A DNA stretch of 64,000 nt from MTP4 sp9310u (lineage in GTDB: Archaea > Halobacteriota > Methanosarcinia > Methanosarcinales > Methanosarcinaceae): contig DAOUSW010000002.1 of the NCBI GenBank assembly GCA_030627005.1, positions 27,568 to 91,567 on the forward strand. Reading direction: 5' to 3'. Below, in pieces: positions 37,401-47,156 of this stretch (its first letter is position 1; each line of letters begins with the position of its first letter). A program made the translations under genes and the position numbers. Under the pieces are notes generated by a model. That model was not told where the DNA came from and did not search any database. It saw only the letters and a program-made list of their open reading frames with translations.

Positions 37401-37760
37401 GTAAATGCCGAACTGTTTACCGCAGATCCCGGAGCTGTCCACGAGGTAGAAAACCGGGTGAAAGCACGGGTCGAAGAATTCCTGCACCCCTTGAGAGGGG
37501 GAAAAGAAGGAAATGGCTGGGGTTTCGGGCAGGTCCCTTCGGCATCGGACTTTTATTCCCATCTGGGAGACTGTAAGGGAGTCAGTTATGTGAAAGGGAT
37601 TGATATAGAGCTCAGAAAAGAAAATGGGACCCCTGGAAAACTTACCGGAAATTCCTGCATCTCCAGACATTCCGACCTTCCGGCCCTCCCGGAATCGGCC
37701 CTGCCCTGCAGCGGGAAGCACGAGATCAACGTGCTGTGGAAAGCGGAGAGGGGAGAATAA
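34484..37760 (+). pseudogene. baseplate J-like protein 1 (Pvc11-like), frameshifted in a C6 run
   Basis: The N-terminal frame (ATG 34484: TADTVLEEIRRKAPFYVPEWTPG) breaks at about 34665-34676; the next frame continues KKHLLSFLDMLNFSLLPALPA and stays open to 37760. The break is a C6-A6 stretch, and removing one C gives ASNLNDAPKKHLLSFLDML in one frame, a joint protein of about 1,090 residues. It has acidic low-complexity inserts (a run of Glu near 35435-35485; GKEGKSWEGKGREGKGGEG) and a C-terminal baseplate J region (RGVSANDIMQLAREATGKV). It would form the baseplate ring with protein 2. Homopolymer sequencing error is a real alternative to decay. Confidence 0.85.
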
Positions 37761-37762
37761 AG

Positions 37763-39841
37763 ATGACTCTGCCAATCCCTAACCTGGACAACAGGACTTA
37801 TGAGCAGCTCCTGGAAGAAGCGAGGAAACTTATCCCAAACTATGCCCCTGAATGGACAAACTACAACCCTGCTGACCCCGGGATCACCCTGATAGAACTC
37901 TTTGCCTGGCTGGCCGAAATTGCCGGGTACAGGATAAACCTGGTGACCGAGGAACACCGCCTGAAATACCTGAAAATCCTGGGAATCAGGCCCCGGGGCA
38001 TGCTCCCGGCTATTGATGACCTTAGTTTTGAAGCGGAAGAGCCAGTCCGTCTGGAGAAAGGCAGGGGTTTTCTGGCAGAAAAAGCCGGGGAAATCATTGA
38101 TTTCGAACTCCTTGAAGACATAACCGTAGTTCCTTTCAAGCTCGAAAAAATCATCGTAAATGAAATGAATGCCGCTTCGGCTCCGGACTCATCTGGGAAT
38201 TCTTTACAGGTCCATAGGCTTACAAAGGGGATTTTTGACAGGACCGTTGCAAATTTCAAAGAAGACCTTTTTTTTGCACCTTTCGGCCTGGATACCAGGA
38301 AAAATAGCGAGCTATATATGGGTTTCGAGCTCAAAGCCCGGAAAAAAGGAAAGGGAGAAGAAAAAAGAGAAGAAGAAAAAAGAGAAGAAGAAAAAAGAGA
38401 AGAAGAAAAAAGAGAAGAAGAAAAAGAAGAAAAAATCCCTGACTCTCTTAATTTCATGTGCTATCTCTATGAAAAGGACCTCATCAAACCCGGAAAACAC
38501 GGGGATGAGCCAGAATATGAATGGGAAAACGCAAAATTGAAATGGGAAATATCTCTGTCCCCTGATGGAAAACAATGGAAAGAGGTTTTCTCCGAAGATG
38601 GAACGAAAAACTTCAGGAAAAGCGGCAGGCTCCTTTTTACAGGCCTTGAAGCCTGGGCTCGCTCTTCGATCGGGGCCTGGCCTTCCGGGAAAGGGGCAAA
38701 AGAAGAAAAATATTTCTGGCTGCGCTGTACCCTCCTGGAATCCGAATACGAATACCCTCCCCGCATCGAAAAAATCAGCCTGAACACGACAGCGGCTGCC
38801 CAGAAAAAGAAGGTCAAAGACGGGATGCTTGAGAAGAGCAGCGGGCTTCCTGACCAGGTATTCAAACTTCCCAAAACCCCCGTGCTCAGGGAAAGCCTCA
38901 AATTGACGGTTGCAGGGGAAGAATGGGAAGAGGTTGAAGATTTTGATGGCTCCGGACCCGAAAGCCCCCATTTTACCCTGGACAGCCTGAAAGGTGAGAT
39001 AAGGTTCGGGGATGGGCTCCGGGGCAGAGTCCCCCGGGAAGCTGCTGAAATCCGGGCCCTCGAATACGAGACCGGAAGAGGAAAGCAGGGAAACCTGCCG
39101 GCTGGTTCCAGGTGGGCGGTAAAGGGGGGAAAAACCGAGGGCCTGGCAATAAGCAACCTTAAGCCCGCAACCTGCGGAAAGGAAGAAGAGGATATAGCCG
39201 AATCAGTAGACCGTTTTGTCAGGGATTTGAAAGTCCCGTACAGGGCGGTTACTTTTGAAGATTTTGAATACATTGCCCGAGAGACTCCGGGCCTGAGGGT
39301 GGCACAGGCAAAAGCCGTCCCGAATTACGATCCGGCCGACCCGGAAGGCGGGGAAGGTTCCGTAACGGTAGTCGTCATCCCGTTCAGCCCGCTTGAGACC
39401 TTTGACATCCCGCCCGGGCCGTCCGGGGGTTTTGTGGCAGCGGTTGCCAGGCACCTGGAAAAGCACCGCCTGCTCGGGACCCGCGTGCATGTAGTGTCCC
39501 CGGAATACGTAAAAGTGGAGGTAAAAGCTACCGTTGGCCTTTCAAGAGGCTTTTCCGGGGAGGAAAACAGGCAGGCGGTTCTGGCCAATCTCAAGCTGTT
39601 CCTCCACCCCGCAAAAGGAGGCAGTGACGGGAAGGGCTGGCCTGTCGGAAAGCCGGTTTACCGTTCGGAACTTTACAGGCTGATAATGGGAACCGAAGGC
39701 GTTGATTCGGTGGAAAAGATTTCGATTCACGCCGGAAAAGGGGCAGAGCAGGACGAAAACGGGGACCTGGTACTGGCTTTGCGGACAGCTACTGTCTATT
39801 CCGGGGAGCATTTGGTAGAAATCTCCGGGAAGAGCAGGTAA
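37763..39841 (+). CDS. baseplate J-like protein 2 (Pvc12-like)
   Basis: 692 residues from ATG 37763, three bases after the previous stop. DNRTYEQLLEEARKLIPNYAPEW and NPADPGITLIELFAWLAE are classic for the N-terminus of this family; VPYRAVTFEDFEYIARETPG and VVVIPFSPLETFDIPPGP mark the baseplate J core. A charged insert at about 200-225 comprises tandem REEEK units. The frame is complete. About 100 bp of purine-rich DNA follow, coding a Glu/Lys-rich tail in a different frame. Confidence 0.9.
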   Translation: MTLPIPNLDNRTYEQLLEEARKLIPNYAPEWTNYNPADPGITLIELFAWLAEIAGYRINLVTEEHRLKYLKILGIRPRGMLPAIDDLSFEAEEPVRLEKGRGFLAEKAGEIIDFELLEDITVVPFKLEKIIVNEMNAASAPDSSGNSLQVHRLTKGIFDRTVANFKEDLFFAPFGLDTRKNSELYMGFELKARKKGKGEEKREEEKREEEKREEEKREEEKEEKIPDSLNFMCYLYEKDLIKPGKHGDEPEYEWENAKLKWEISLSPDGKQWKEVFSEDGTKNFRKSGRLLFTGLEAWARSSIGAWPSGKGAKEEKYFWLRCTLLESEYEYPPRIEKISLNTTAAAQKKKVKDGMLEKSSGLPDQVFKLPKTPVLRESLKLTVAGEEWEEVEDFDGSGPESPHFTLDSLKGEIRFGDGLRGRVPREAAEIRALEYETGRGKQGNLPAGSRWAVKGGKTEGLAISNLKPATCGKEEEDIAESVDRFVRDLKVPYRAVTFEDFEYIARETPGLRVAQAKAVPNYDPADPEGGEGSVTVVVIPFSPLETFDIPPGPSGGFVAAVARHLEKHRLLGTRVHVVSPEYVKVEVKATVGLSRGFSGEENRQAVLANLKLFLHPAKGGSDGKGWPVGKPVYRSELYRLIMGTEGVDSVEKISIHAGKGAEQDENGDLVLALRTATVYSGEHLVEISGKSR
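38357..38430 (+). repeat. 15-bp tandem repeat coding REEEK
   Basis: About five units of a purine-only 15-bp sequence (agagaagaagaaaaa) lie in frame within baseplate protein 2. Confidence 0.9.
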
Positions 39842-39946
39842 AGAACGAGGAAAAAGAAAAGGAAAAGGTAGAGGAAGAAAAACAGGTAGAAGAAGAAAAG
39901 GAAAAGGAAAAGGAAAAGGAGCAGGGTAAAGAAGGAAGAGGGAAGC

Positions 39947-42023
39947 ATGCAGGAGAGCAAATATAAGAGGATCAATACGAAGTCCCTTTTTGAAGAATTC
40001 AAAAGTGGACTTGAAAACCTGGAACTAACGGAGGAGGGGCTGCGCCTGGGCCGCAGGGAACTCTACAGGCCAGGGGACTTTATCCTCGATGACCCCGACC
40101 TGGACTTGAGGGACGTCGACGCAGATGAATGTGGTACCCTCTATATCATTGACAGGAACGGCCTCTCCATCCTCACCTACAACAGGGACTTTGAAAAGCT
40201 ACGGTTTCCAGCTTATAAGCCCAAAGCTCTGGCTCCGGTGGTCACGGACCCAGAGGGCATAGCTGTCGATGAAAATACGGTCTACGTCATCGGTTCATTC
40301 GAAGTTCCGGTAGAGGGAAGAAAAAAAGGCCTTGCTGCCCTTGGAAAAAAAGACCTTAAAGTCCTCTGGACCGTCCTTAAAGGGCCTGACGGGTTCCCCC
40401 TCAAAGACCTCACCGACCTTGACATTGACTCGGCCGGGAACCTGTATGTCCTGGAAAAGGGCAGGCACAGGGTTCTCAAACTTTCCCTCTCCCAAAGAAA
40501 CATGTCTTTTTCCGAGATAAGGGGAGGAGAGTTAAACGAGCCTGAAAATATTTATGTTGATGCGGATGGAGCGCTGCACGTTTTTGACGCAAAGACCGGA
40601 TATTTCGTATTCAGGACAGACGGGACCGTTGAAAAAAGGGAAATTACCTCCTCCACACAGGAGATAGTCAGCAGAAGAAGGGCTCAAGACTCAGGAAAGA
40701 ACATGTACCTGATCAGCGAGACCCGAAAAAAATTGAGATTTCTCGAATACATCGAAGAAAACAGCCCTGATCCGGAAGGGGTTTTCAAAGGGACTTATCT
40801 TTCAAAGCCCGTTGACAGCCAGGCCCGAAAAACCCGGTGGTACCGCTTCCTTCTGGAAGGCAGTTTTCCCAGGGGGACGAAGGTCGAATTCCACTACTAT
40901 ATCTCGGACGAAGTTCTGGAAGAAAACGAGTTGAAGGAGCTTCCCGAGAGCGAATGGGAAGAGGGCCTCCCCGGAAGTTCGGCGGCCCAGGGAGAGGAAA
41001 AAAGAGACGCCCTCTTTCGGACCGAGTGCGAGGGACGCTACCTCTGGTTCAGGATCACCCTAACGGGGACCGAAAAGCTCTCCCCTGAGGTCTCCTCTGT
41101 TACGGTCTTTTTCCCTAAAGTCTCCTACCTGGAATACCTGCCTTCGGTTTACATGGAAAACCCCGCAAACCGGGACTTTCTTGACCGCTTCCTTGCAATC
41201 TTCGAGAGCCTCTTCTTTGAAACGGACCTTGAAATCGACCATCTGGGCAGGTACCTTGACGCTGCAGGAACTCCCCCGGAATTCCTGGACTGGCTCGGGA
41301 GCTGGGTGGCCGCCTCTCAGGGAAGGGGGGGACCTGGGAGACAGAAAAAAAGTCCCGGAAGCAAAACAAAGGGAGCTCATTTCCCGGGCAGTTCCCCTCT
41401 ACAGAGAAAGGGGGACCAGGGAAGGACTTGAAAACCTCATTATCCTGTACACTGGAAAAAAGCCGATCATAGTTGAAAACATCTCTTCCGGCTGCATAAA
41501 GGAAAATCAGGGTCAAAAGAAGGAGATGCAGAAAGGATATGAAAATCCTGAGCAAAAAAAGTTTCTCTTTTTCCCTCCGGAAGCAGCCAGAGTGAAACTC
41601 CCTGCAGGGAAAGGGGCTGTCAGGAGGGAAGTTTCCCTGCACGAAGTCCTCTTCGGAAGGGAAAAGTTCAGCTTTTTCGTCTTTTTTAACGAGGCTCTTA
41701 CTGAGGCCGAACTGGAACTTATCAGAAATATCATAGAGGAAGAAAAGCCGGCCCATACGACCTGCAAAATAAAGGTGCTCGAACCCTGGTTCTGCCTGGA
41801 CGGGCATACTTACCTGGGCGAAAATACCCGGCTAAAACGCCCCGAATTCGTTCTCGGCAAACACTCCGTCCTGGGCAGGGACACTGCACTCGGGGCAGAA
41901 AAATGTCCTGATGTTGGCGGAGGGGACCGGGAGACAGGAATCATGCTTATCGAGCCGGGCCCGGTTATTTCCAGCCGGGAACCGGATTATCTAAACAGGG
42001 GATTTGGACATGCCAGAAAATGA
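39947..42023 (+). pseudogene. tail-protein-I-like baseplate protein with NHL-like propeller, frameshifted
   Basis: ATG 39947. Residues 40-260 look like a beta-propeller with NHL-type blades (DVDADECGTLYIIDRNG; DLDIDSAGNLYVLEKGRHRVLKL). The tail-protein-I part follows (YLEYLPSVYMENPANRDFLDRFLAIFES; PPEFLDWLGSWVA). The frame breaks at about 41315-41335, near a G7 run and a TCTC; the second frame resumes with DLGDRKKVPEAKQRELISRAV and LYRERGTREGLENLI, family hallmarks, up to 42023. The joint length would be about 690 residues. The next gene overlaps its end by 14 bases. Whether the break is real or a homopolymer error is open. Confidence 0.85.
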
Positions 42024-43509
42024 AAAGAAAAATGAGAAATGCACACTGCAGCAGTTCCAGAGGAACAATTATTTCTACGGCAAACTGATGACAGTCAGGG
42101 ATTTCGAACTTGAACAGGAATATTTCAACGGAAAACGCTACCTGCTTAACAGACTGATACACGGGAAAGGCCTCCTGTGCGGTTTTTCCCAACTTGACCT
42201 GTTCACAGAAAACGGAGAGGAAGTCAGGGTCAGGTTCAGGGACGGGGGCATAGCCCTGGACTCCCTGGGCCGGGAAATTGTCGTGCCCGTGGATATGGAG
42301 AAAAAGGTGCTGGCCGAAGATGGGGCTCCCCTCAAAAGACCGGAATTCAAAAACCCAACCTACCTTTACCTCAGGTACAGCCCTTCCAGCTCCGAACTTG
42401 TAAGAGCGGCCTCAAACCCCCAAAGCTGTGAGGAAGTGGCCTGCACGAACAGGGTCCTGGAGGACTTTGAGGTAATCGCGTCCTTCGAGTACCCGGTAGA
42501 AAAAGAGAATGAAAGCAGTTCCGTATCATGTCTGGAATGTGCCGGATCCGATAAGAAGGTTTTTTTTGTAGCTGTGAACGACGACCTCTCGACCAATAAA
42601 GGAGAAAGCTCCCGCAGGCATTACCTTCGGGCCCGGAATGCGGAAGCTGTAACGAGGAGCAATGCGACCGGGGACGTATACTTCAAGCATCCCACCGAAA
42701 ATTTCGTATCCTCCCCCCTTATCGACCCTAAGCTGGGTACAGGCCCCATATCCATCCAGCTGGGCCTGGTAACAGAAGAAAACCTGGTCCTGGCAGGACA
42801 TGTTGAAGCTGGCAGGAAAAACGGCTCTCCTGAAGTCCGGTTTGGAACCGTCCTTGATCCCTCCTCGGGCAAGTTCAGAGTGCAGGTAGTTTTCGAAGAT
42901 GAAAGGGAGAGAAGGTCGGTCAGGGTCCGCTGGTGGGCCTCCAGAGCTGACATAAGCTACGGGACAGAAGAGGTCAAACCCGGGGCCAACCTCACGAAGT
43001 ACAGGTTTGTATCCGACCCCGAACTCAAAGAAAAAATAGTGGAAAGCGGTCTCTGTGAGTCCGGGGCAAGGAACTTCATGAAAGCCGGTGACACCCTCGG
43101 AGGGAACCACTACGCAAGGGTCGGAAACGACGTGGCCCTGAACGGAAACCCGAAGAAACTGGCCGAGCTTGTCAAAGAGCAGGGTGAAGAGCCATACCAG
43201 CTGTACAGTGAATGGGAGATAGGCGGGGGCTGGGCCCTGAAAGTGGAGAACTTCAACAATACTGTAAAGCCTCCCGAAGCCTTGATTAAACTCTATTTTG
43301 AAAAAGAAGAACTGAAAACTTTCAATGTCTCGAAAGGAGACCTTATAACCTACTGCGAAGACATTGCAGGGGAAACCGGAGTACCGTTATTTGTTACCTA
43401 CATCGACGACGTCTATATCCCGGGCATCAAGAGCGTGATAGGGAAAGAAGCTAAGATCGTTTTGAAATACACCTGGGCAACCTCGAAAAATGTCAGATAT
43501 CAGGACTGA
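42010..43509 (+). CDS. eCIS protein with N-terminal YFYGKLMTVRDF motif
   Basis: 500 residues or so from ATG 42010 (MPENEKKNEKC); an in-frame TTG lies two codons earlier. The N-terminal segment NNYFYGKLMTVRDFELEQEY then GKRYLLNRLIHGKGLLCGF is shared by uncharacterised proteins found at the end of many eCIS operons. The rest is mainly beta strands with Cys pairs (SCLECAG). It may be a tail fibre or host-facing baseplate attachment, but that is inference. It closes the structural operon. Confidence 0.75.
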   Translation: MPENEKKNEKCTLQQFQRNNYFYGKLMTVRDFELEQEYFNGKRYLLNRLIHGKGLLCGFSQLDLFTENGEEVRVRFRDGGIALDSLGREIVVPVDMEKKVLAEDGAPLKRPEFKNPTYLYLRYSPSSSELVRAASNPQSCEEVACTNRVLEDFEVIASFEYPVEKENESSSVSCLECAGSDKKVFFVAVNDDLSTNKGESSRRHYLRARNAEAVTRSNATGDVYFKHPTENFVSSPLIDPKLGTGPISIQLGLVTEENLVLAGHVEAGRKNGSPEVRFGTVLDPSSGKFRVQVVFEDERERRSVRVRWWASRADISYGTEEVKPGANLTKYRFVSDPELKEKIVESGLCESGARNFMKAGDTLGGNHYARVGNDVALNGNPKKLAELVKEQGEEPYQLYSEWEIGGGWALKVENFNNTVKPPEALIKLYFEKEELKTFNVSKGDLITYCEDIAGETGVPLFVTYIDDVYIPGIKSVIGKEAKIVLKYTWATSKNVRYQD

Positions 43510-43613
43510 GAAGCTGAGATTGAGAAGCTGAAGATGAGACAAACGAAAGAATAAAAAATATGGAAGAGATCATTGAATCATCCTTTTCTTCAAGCTCCGG
43601 TTGTCGGAATTCT

Positions 43614-43925
43614 TCATATTTCTTCTCTCGTTTCAGCTTCTCTCCAGAATCCATCTCCTTTTCGATCAGGGAGGTTAATTTCATGATGCTTTTTGTCTTC
43701 AATAGAATAGGAATTCTGCAAAGGCTGAACCGGATTAGTGGAATCCCTTCTTCTTGAGAATTGCCCAATCTTTAATTCTCTGTCGTAAAATGGGATTGCA
43801 ATCAGGTGAATTATCAGCGATAAAGCGAGCACATCTACCAGACCAAGTAAAATTGACATATAGGGAATGTTCCATTGGGTCGTGTATTCAGAGTATAAGA
43901 CTCTAAAGTACAGATTCGAAAGCAT
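43614..43925 (-). CDS. small membrane protein overlapping the end of the cell-surface gene
   Basis: 103 residues with one long hydrophobic segment (YMSILLGLVDVLALSLIIHLIAI, about 22-44) and a charged tail. It overlaps the last 23 bases of the upstream surface protein in another frame. Two readings are possible: a separate membrane protein, or the last part of the surface protein displaced by a frameshift, since ESVL then YFRVLYSEYT would join smoothly. Confidence 0.45.
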   Translation of the reverse strand: MLSNLYFRVLYSEYTTQWNIPYMSILLGLVDVLALSLIIHLIAIPFYDRELKIGQFSRRRDSTNPVQPLQNSYSIEDKKHHEINLPDRKGDGFWREAETREEI

Positions 43926-45090
43926 ATCTGACCCCCCTCACAATCGGAATGTCCCAGGGTGCTCTCCCAAATACAAAGTACAGGTACATTCCAGCCACAA
44001 GCATAAAGGTTCCTTTGAGAGAATTTACCGGTCTCAGATAAAAGGGTTTCAGCCCCAAAAAAGATATCTTCACAGGGACATTGTTTTTCGTGTAGGTAAA
44101 GAAGAGGATAATCAACCCGGTAATGGATAAAAGGATTCCCCAGTTCTGTAAATTTGAAAAAATGGGAAGGGGAATGAAATTCTTCGGGTCCCTTATTATC
44201 AGTATACTCGTGTTGGTATAGTTTGTGTACACTTCTTCTCCATCGAGAGGGTCCCAGTGAAAAGCTCTGACACTAATATTTTTTTTGCCTGTTTTATGCC
44301 ATTCGTGAGTAAAATTTTTGTTAAATAACGCACAACTATTATTATATGATTTAAAGCCACTAATAGAAGATATGTCCGTCATATTTGTATAATGCATACT
44401 ACTTGTGTCCCAAGATTCATCATCCCATCCAACTACGGTAGTTGTTTCAAATATAGTCCTGTTATCCACATCTGTCAGACAACTTGCATTGAGAGTAACA
44501 GAGAAAGAATAATCGTTTTTCACATAACCACAGTACTTATCACTGTTTTCAGAATTGTCCAACCTTGGATCTTTGTTTACATTGTTGCTACAATCAACCC
44601 CTTCATTCCCTTCCAGCATGGAAATATTCTGAACTATTATTGTGGTGTTGTTTTCGACATTAACAGGAACCCAGTAAGAAAAGTTTGCAAATCTATTATC
44701 CTGAAACACTCCTACGGAAACATAGTAGGTTCCGGGATTACTCCAATTATGAGTACCGGTCAGGCGACCTGCATCGCTCATCGGGGCAGGAGCAGTATGA
44801 TCAGATTTGTGCCCCTTACAATCCCAATAAAATACCATAGTTGTATTATTTGAAAATAGCGAATTATTGTAAGTTGTGGTAAAATTATAATCCTTGCCGG
44901 GATATCCCCAAATCTTATAATCACTTATCGGTGAACCTATCTTACCCCAGGTCACAGTTTCATTCTTCTCAAAGTTTGAGAAATTATAGGGATCTGGGTC
45001 TTCACTTGCATTTCCCAGACCTGCAAGTCCTGCGATAAAAAAAAGAGAAAAAATAAGAAGCAAACAGGCTGAATGTAGATTCTCTTTCAT
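43903..45090 (-). CDS. cell-surface protein with PKD-like domains and C-terminal membrane helices
   Basis: About 395 residues from ATG 45090 (MKENLH), which places a signal peptide (SACLLLIFSLFFIAGLAGLG) at the very N-terminus; the ORF can be extended five codons to 45105. The ectodomain is rich in N-glycosylation sequons (N-x-S/T) and has PKD-like endings (GTHNWSNPGTYYVSVGVF; HEWHKTGKKNISVRAF). Two hydrophobic stretches near the C-terminus (WGILLSITGLIILFF; SLKGTFMLVAGMYLYFVF) anchor it. It is convergent with the eCIS operon. Function unknown. Confidence 0.8.
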   Translation of the reverse strand: MKENLHSACLLLIFSLFFIAGLAGLGNASEDPDPYNFSNFEKNETVTWGKIGSPISDYKIWGYPGKDYNFTTTYNNSLFSNNTTMVFYWDCKGHKSDHTAPAPMSDAGRLTGTHNWSNPGTYYVSVGVFQDNRFANFSYWVPVNVENNTTIIVQNISMLEGNEGVDCSNNVNKDPRLDNSENSDKYCGYVKNDYSFSVTLNASCLTDVDNRTIFETTTVVGWDDESWDTSSMHYTNMTDISSISGFKSYNNSCALFNKNFTHEWHKTGKKNISVRAFHWDPLDGEEVYTNYTNTSILIIRDPKNFIPLPIFSNLQNWGILLSITGLIILFFTYTKNNVPVKISFLGLKPFYLRPVNSLKGTFMLVAGMYLYFVFGRAPWDIPIVRGVRYAFESVL

Positions 45091-45105
45091 GCTACCATCT
45101 GACAA

Positions 45106-45232
45106 TTTTAATGAGGAGACTATATAAAGATTTATGTTATAAACATTAAAGATTTTATATAAAGTCTTCAGAAAAAGGCAACATTAATCAATCGCTTCCG
45201 GAAAATCGAAAAAAACATTACATGTATATGAA
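45106..45232. promoter_or_regulatory. divergent AT-rich spacer
   Basis: A TATATAAAG stretch at 45121-45130 and ATATAAAG at 45157 could serve the minus-strand surface protein gene. No coding content. Confidence 0.4.
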
Positions 45233-45588
45233 AGCTATTTATAATGTAAAGAATTCCATATTGTTAGACCCTTCAAAAACGCAAACTTGTACATTATTTT
45301 TCATCATTTTCCGGAGAGATCCACCTTTCCCGAGCGCCATCAAATTCAGCAATCCACGAAACAAAGATCCACCTCCCAAAAGCAAACAAGCCCCGCGAAC
45401 AGAACCGGAAGGTCAAACACCTCTTTTCTACTTCAGCGCGGCCTGGAAAGTCCTGCTCCCTCAACCGTGCCAAAGTCCTCCAGGTCCAGAGCACTGCCGG
45501 CAGCCGGGCAGTGGGACAACTCCTCAGGTCAGAGCCTAAGCCCGTGCAGGCGAAACCGACGTTCAGGCCTAGCCCATTCAGAAAATGA
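45233..45588 (+). pseudogene. relic of a seventh DUF4157-type leader gene
   Basis: CCCGAGCGCCATCAAATTCAGC at 45329 matches the leader start MPEHQQIQQS of the paralogues at 6.5-17 kb, but the ATG is lost. QKQTSPANRTGRSNT follows in one frame and RAKVLQVQSTAGSRAVGQLL in another, corresponding to the ADVMQLQRTIGNRAVG block. Upstream, TATTTATAATGTAA at about 45236 resembles the shared promoter. Frameshifts and lack of a start mean it is dead. No acidic repeats or DUF4157 follow. Confidence 0.75.
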
Positions 45589-45726
45589 AACTTACAGCTA
45601 GATGAGATAGATTTAATCGGTTATCGCTACCACTCCCCCAGATCCCAAAGATCAGGCTATTCAGTATCTTTGAAAAAAGGAGTTTTCCAAAAAATACCTG
45701 TGTTTTTGCCAAAAAACGTAAAAAGA

Positions 45727-47115
45727 TTACCTCTTTTTTGAAAAAACGAGAAGCTCATCCGCTTCTTCCTTACTCAAAACCCCCCTCATCACCGCAACTT
45801 CCGCCACCGGTACCCTTCTTTCCAGCGCCTCCTTCGCAAGCTCCGCCGCCTTCAAATACCCTATCTTCGGCGTCAGGAATGTCACAAGGATAGGGTTAAG
45901 TTCAAGGTAGGCCCTGCACCGGTCTTCATGCGCCCTGATCCCTTCGACGCAGCGTTTCTGAAAAACAGGAAGGTAGTTTGTGAACAGGGTAATTGACGTA
46001 AGAATGTTAAAGGTTATCACCGGCGTCATGACATTGAGCTCTAACTGCCCGGCCTGCGATGCAAGAGCCACGGTTGTGTCATTGCCAACGATCTGGTACC
46101 CTATCATGTCCAGGCACTCGGCCATAACCGGGTTGTATTTCCCGGGCATGATGGACGAGCCTGGCTGTACCTGAGGAAGTTCGATTTCCGAAATCCCGGT
46201 CGCGGGGCCTGCATTCAGGAGCCTGAGGTCGTTTGCAATCCTGATGAGTTCGAGGGCGAGCTCCCTGAGAGATCCGGAAAAGGCTGCAAGCTGAGCCCGG
46301 CTCTGAAGGGCTTCGAAACCGTCGGCTGCAGGCCGGAAGGGCAGGGAGCAGAGCTCGGAGATTTTTGCAACCACAGCTTTTCGGTACCCTGGAGGTGTGT
46401 TTGCCCCTGTGCCCGTAGCTGTCCCTCCCATGGCAAGTTCCAGGAGGTCGTCCCTGCGTTCTTTTATATGGTCTTTCGCCCTCTGGAGGGCAGAAGCGTA
46501 GGCATTGAATTCGGTTCCGAGGGTCACCGGAACTGCATCCATTAAGTGCGTCCTTCCGGATTTAGGGATTCCGGCAAACTCCTCTCCTTTCAGGCGAAGG
46601 GCCCCTGCAAGTTCGTGGAGTACATCTACCAGTTTGTCTGCGGCGAATATGATTGCGATGTGAGAAGCGGTAGGAAAGGTATCGTTTGTGGACTGGGACA
46701 TATTAACATGGTCGTTAGGGTTCAGGTAAGCGTAATCCCCTCTTTTCCTGCCCAGGATCTCAAGCGCCCGGTTTGCCAGGACCTCGTTCGTGTTCATGTT
46801 AAAAGAGGTCCCTGCCCCTGCCTGAAAGACGTCTACCGGAAACTGGTTAGAATAATCCGGCTCAAGACAGTCCAGAATCTCGTCGGCTGCCTGCACGATT
46901 GCCTCTCCCCTTTCCCGGTCAAGCACCCCGAGTTCCATATTGGTAAAAGCAGCGGCTTTTTTCACGATCAAATACGCCCGGATGAATCCCGGATTTTCCC
47001 TTCTCCCACTCACCGGAAAATTTCTCAATGCCCGGCAGGTCTGAACCCCGTAGTAGGCTTCTTCCGGGACTTCAAACTGGCCCATAGAGTCCTTTTCGAT
47101 TCGATACATAGCCAT
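45727..47115 (-). CDS. class II fumarase/aspartase family lyase, closest to aspartate ammonia-lyase
   Basis: 462 residues. The family signature GSSIMPGKYNPVMAE (about 320-334) with its active-site loop Ser is intact, as is the substrate region SQSTNDTFPTA. The N-terminus YRIEKDSMGQFEVPEEAYYGVQTCRALRNF looks more like aspartase (YYGVQT..RA.xNF) than fumarase (LWGAQTQRS). It either makes fumarate from aspartate with release of ammonia, or interconverts fumarate and malate. It lies downstream of fumarate reductase genes in the same direction, so fumarate supply to that enzyme is a reasonable inference. It starts at 47115 (MAMYRIEKD) or 47109. Confidence 0.85.
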   Translation of the reverse strand: MAMYRIEKDSMGQFEVPEEAYYGVQTCRALRNFPVSGRRENPGFIRAYLIVKKAAAFTNMELGVLDRERGEAIVQAADEILDCLEPDYSNQFPVDVFQAGAGTSFNMNTNEVLANRALEILGRKRGDYAYLNPNDHVNMSQSTNDTFPTASHIAIIFAADKLVDVLHELAGALRLKGEEFAGIPKSGRTHLMDAVPVTLGTEFNAYASALQRAKDHIKERRDDLLELAMGGTATGTGANTPPGYRKAVVAKISELCSLPFRPAADGFEALQSRAQLAAFSGSLRELALELIRIANDLRLLNAGPATGISEIELPQVQPGSSIMPGKYNPVMAECLDMIGYQIVGNDTTVALASQAGQLELNVMTPVITFNILTSITLFTNYLPVFQKRCVEGIRAHEDRCRAYLELNPILVTFLTPKIGYLKAAELAKEALERRVPVAEVAVMRGVLSKEEADELLVFSKKR

Positions 47116-47156
47116 CCCCCTGAAAAAATTTTATTGATGTCCCTAATTTAATCCCT

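Noticed and set aside
18503..43509. Type VI secretion system or integrated phage
   Set aside because: No TssJ/L/M membrane complex, ClpV, capsid, portal, terminase or lysis genes; DUF4255, LysM adaptor and AAA+ ATPase point to eCIS.
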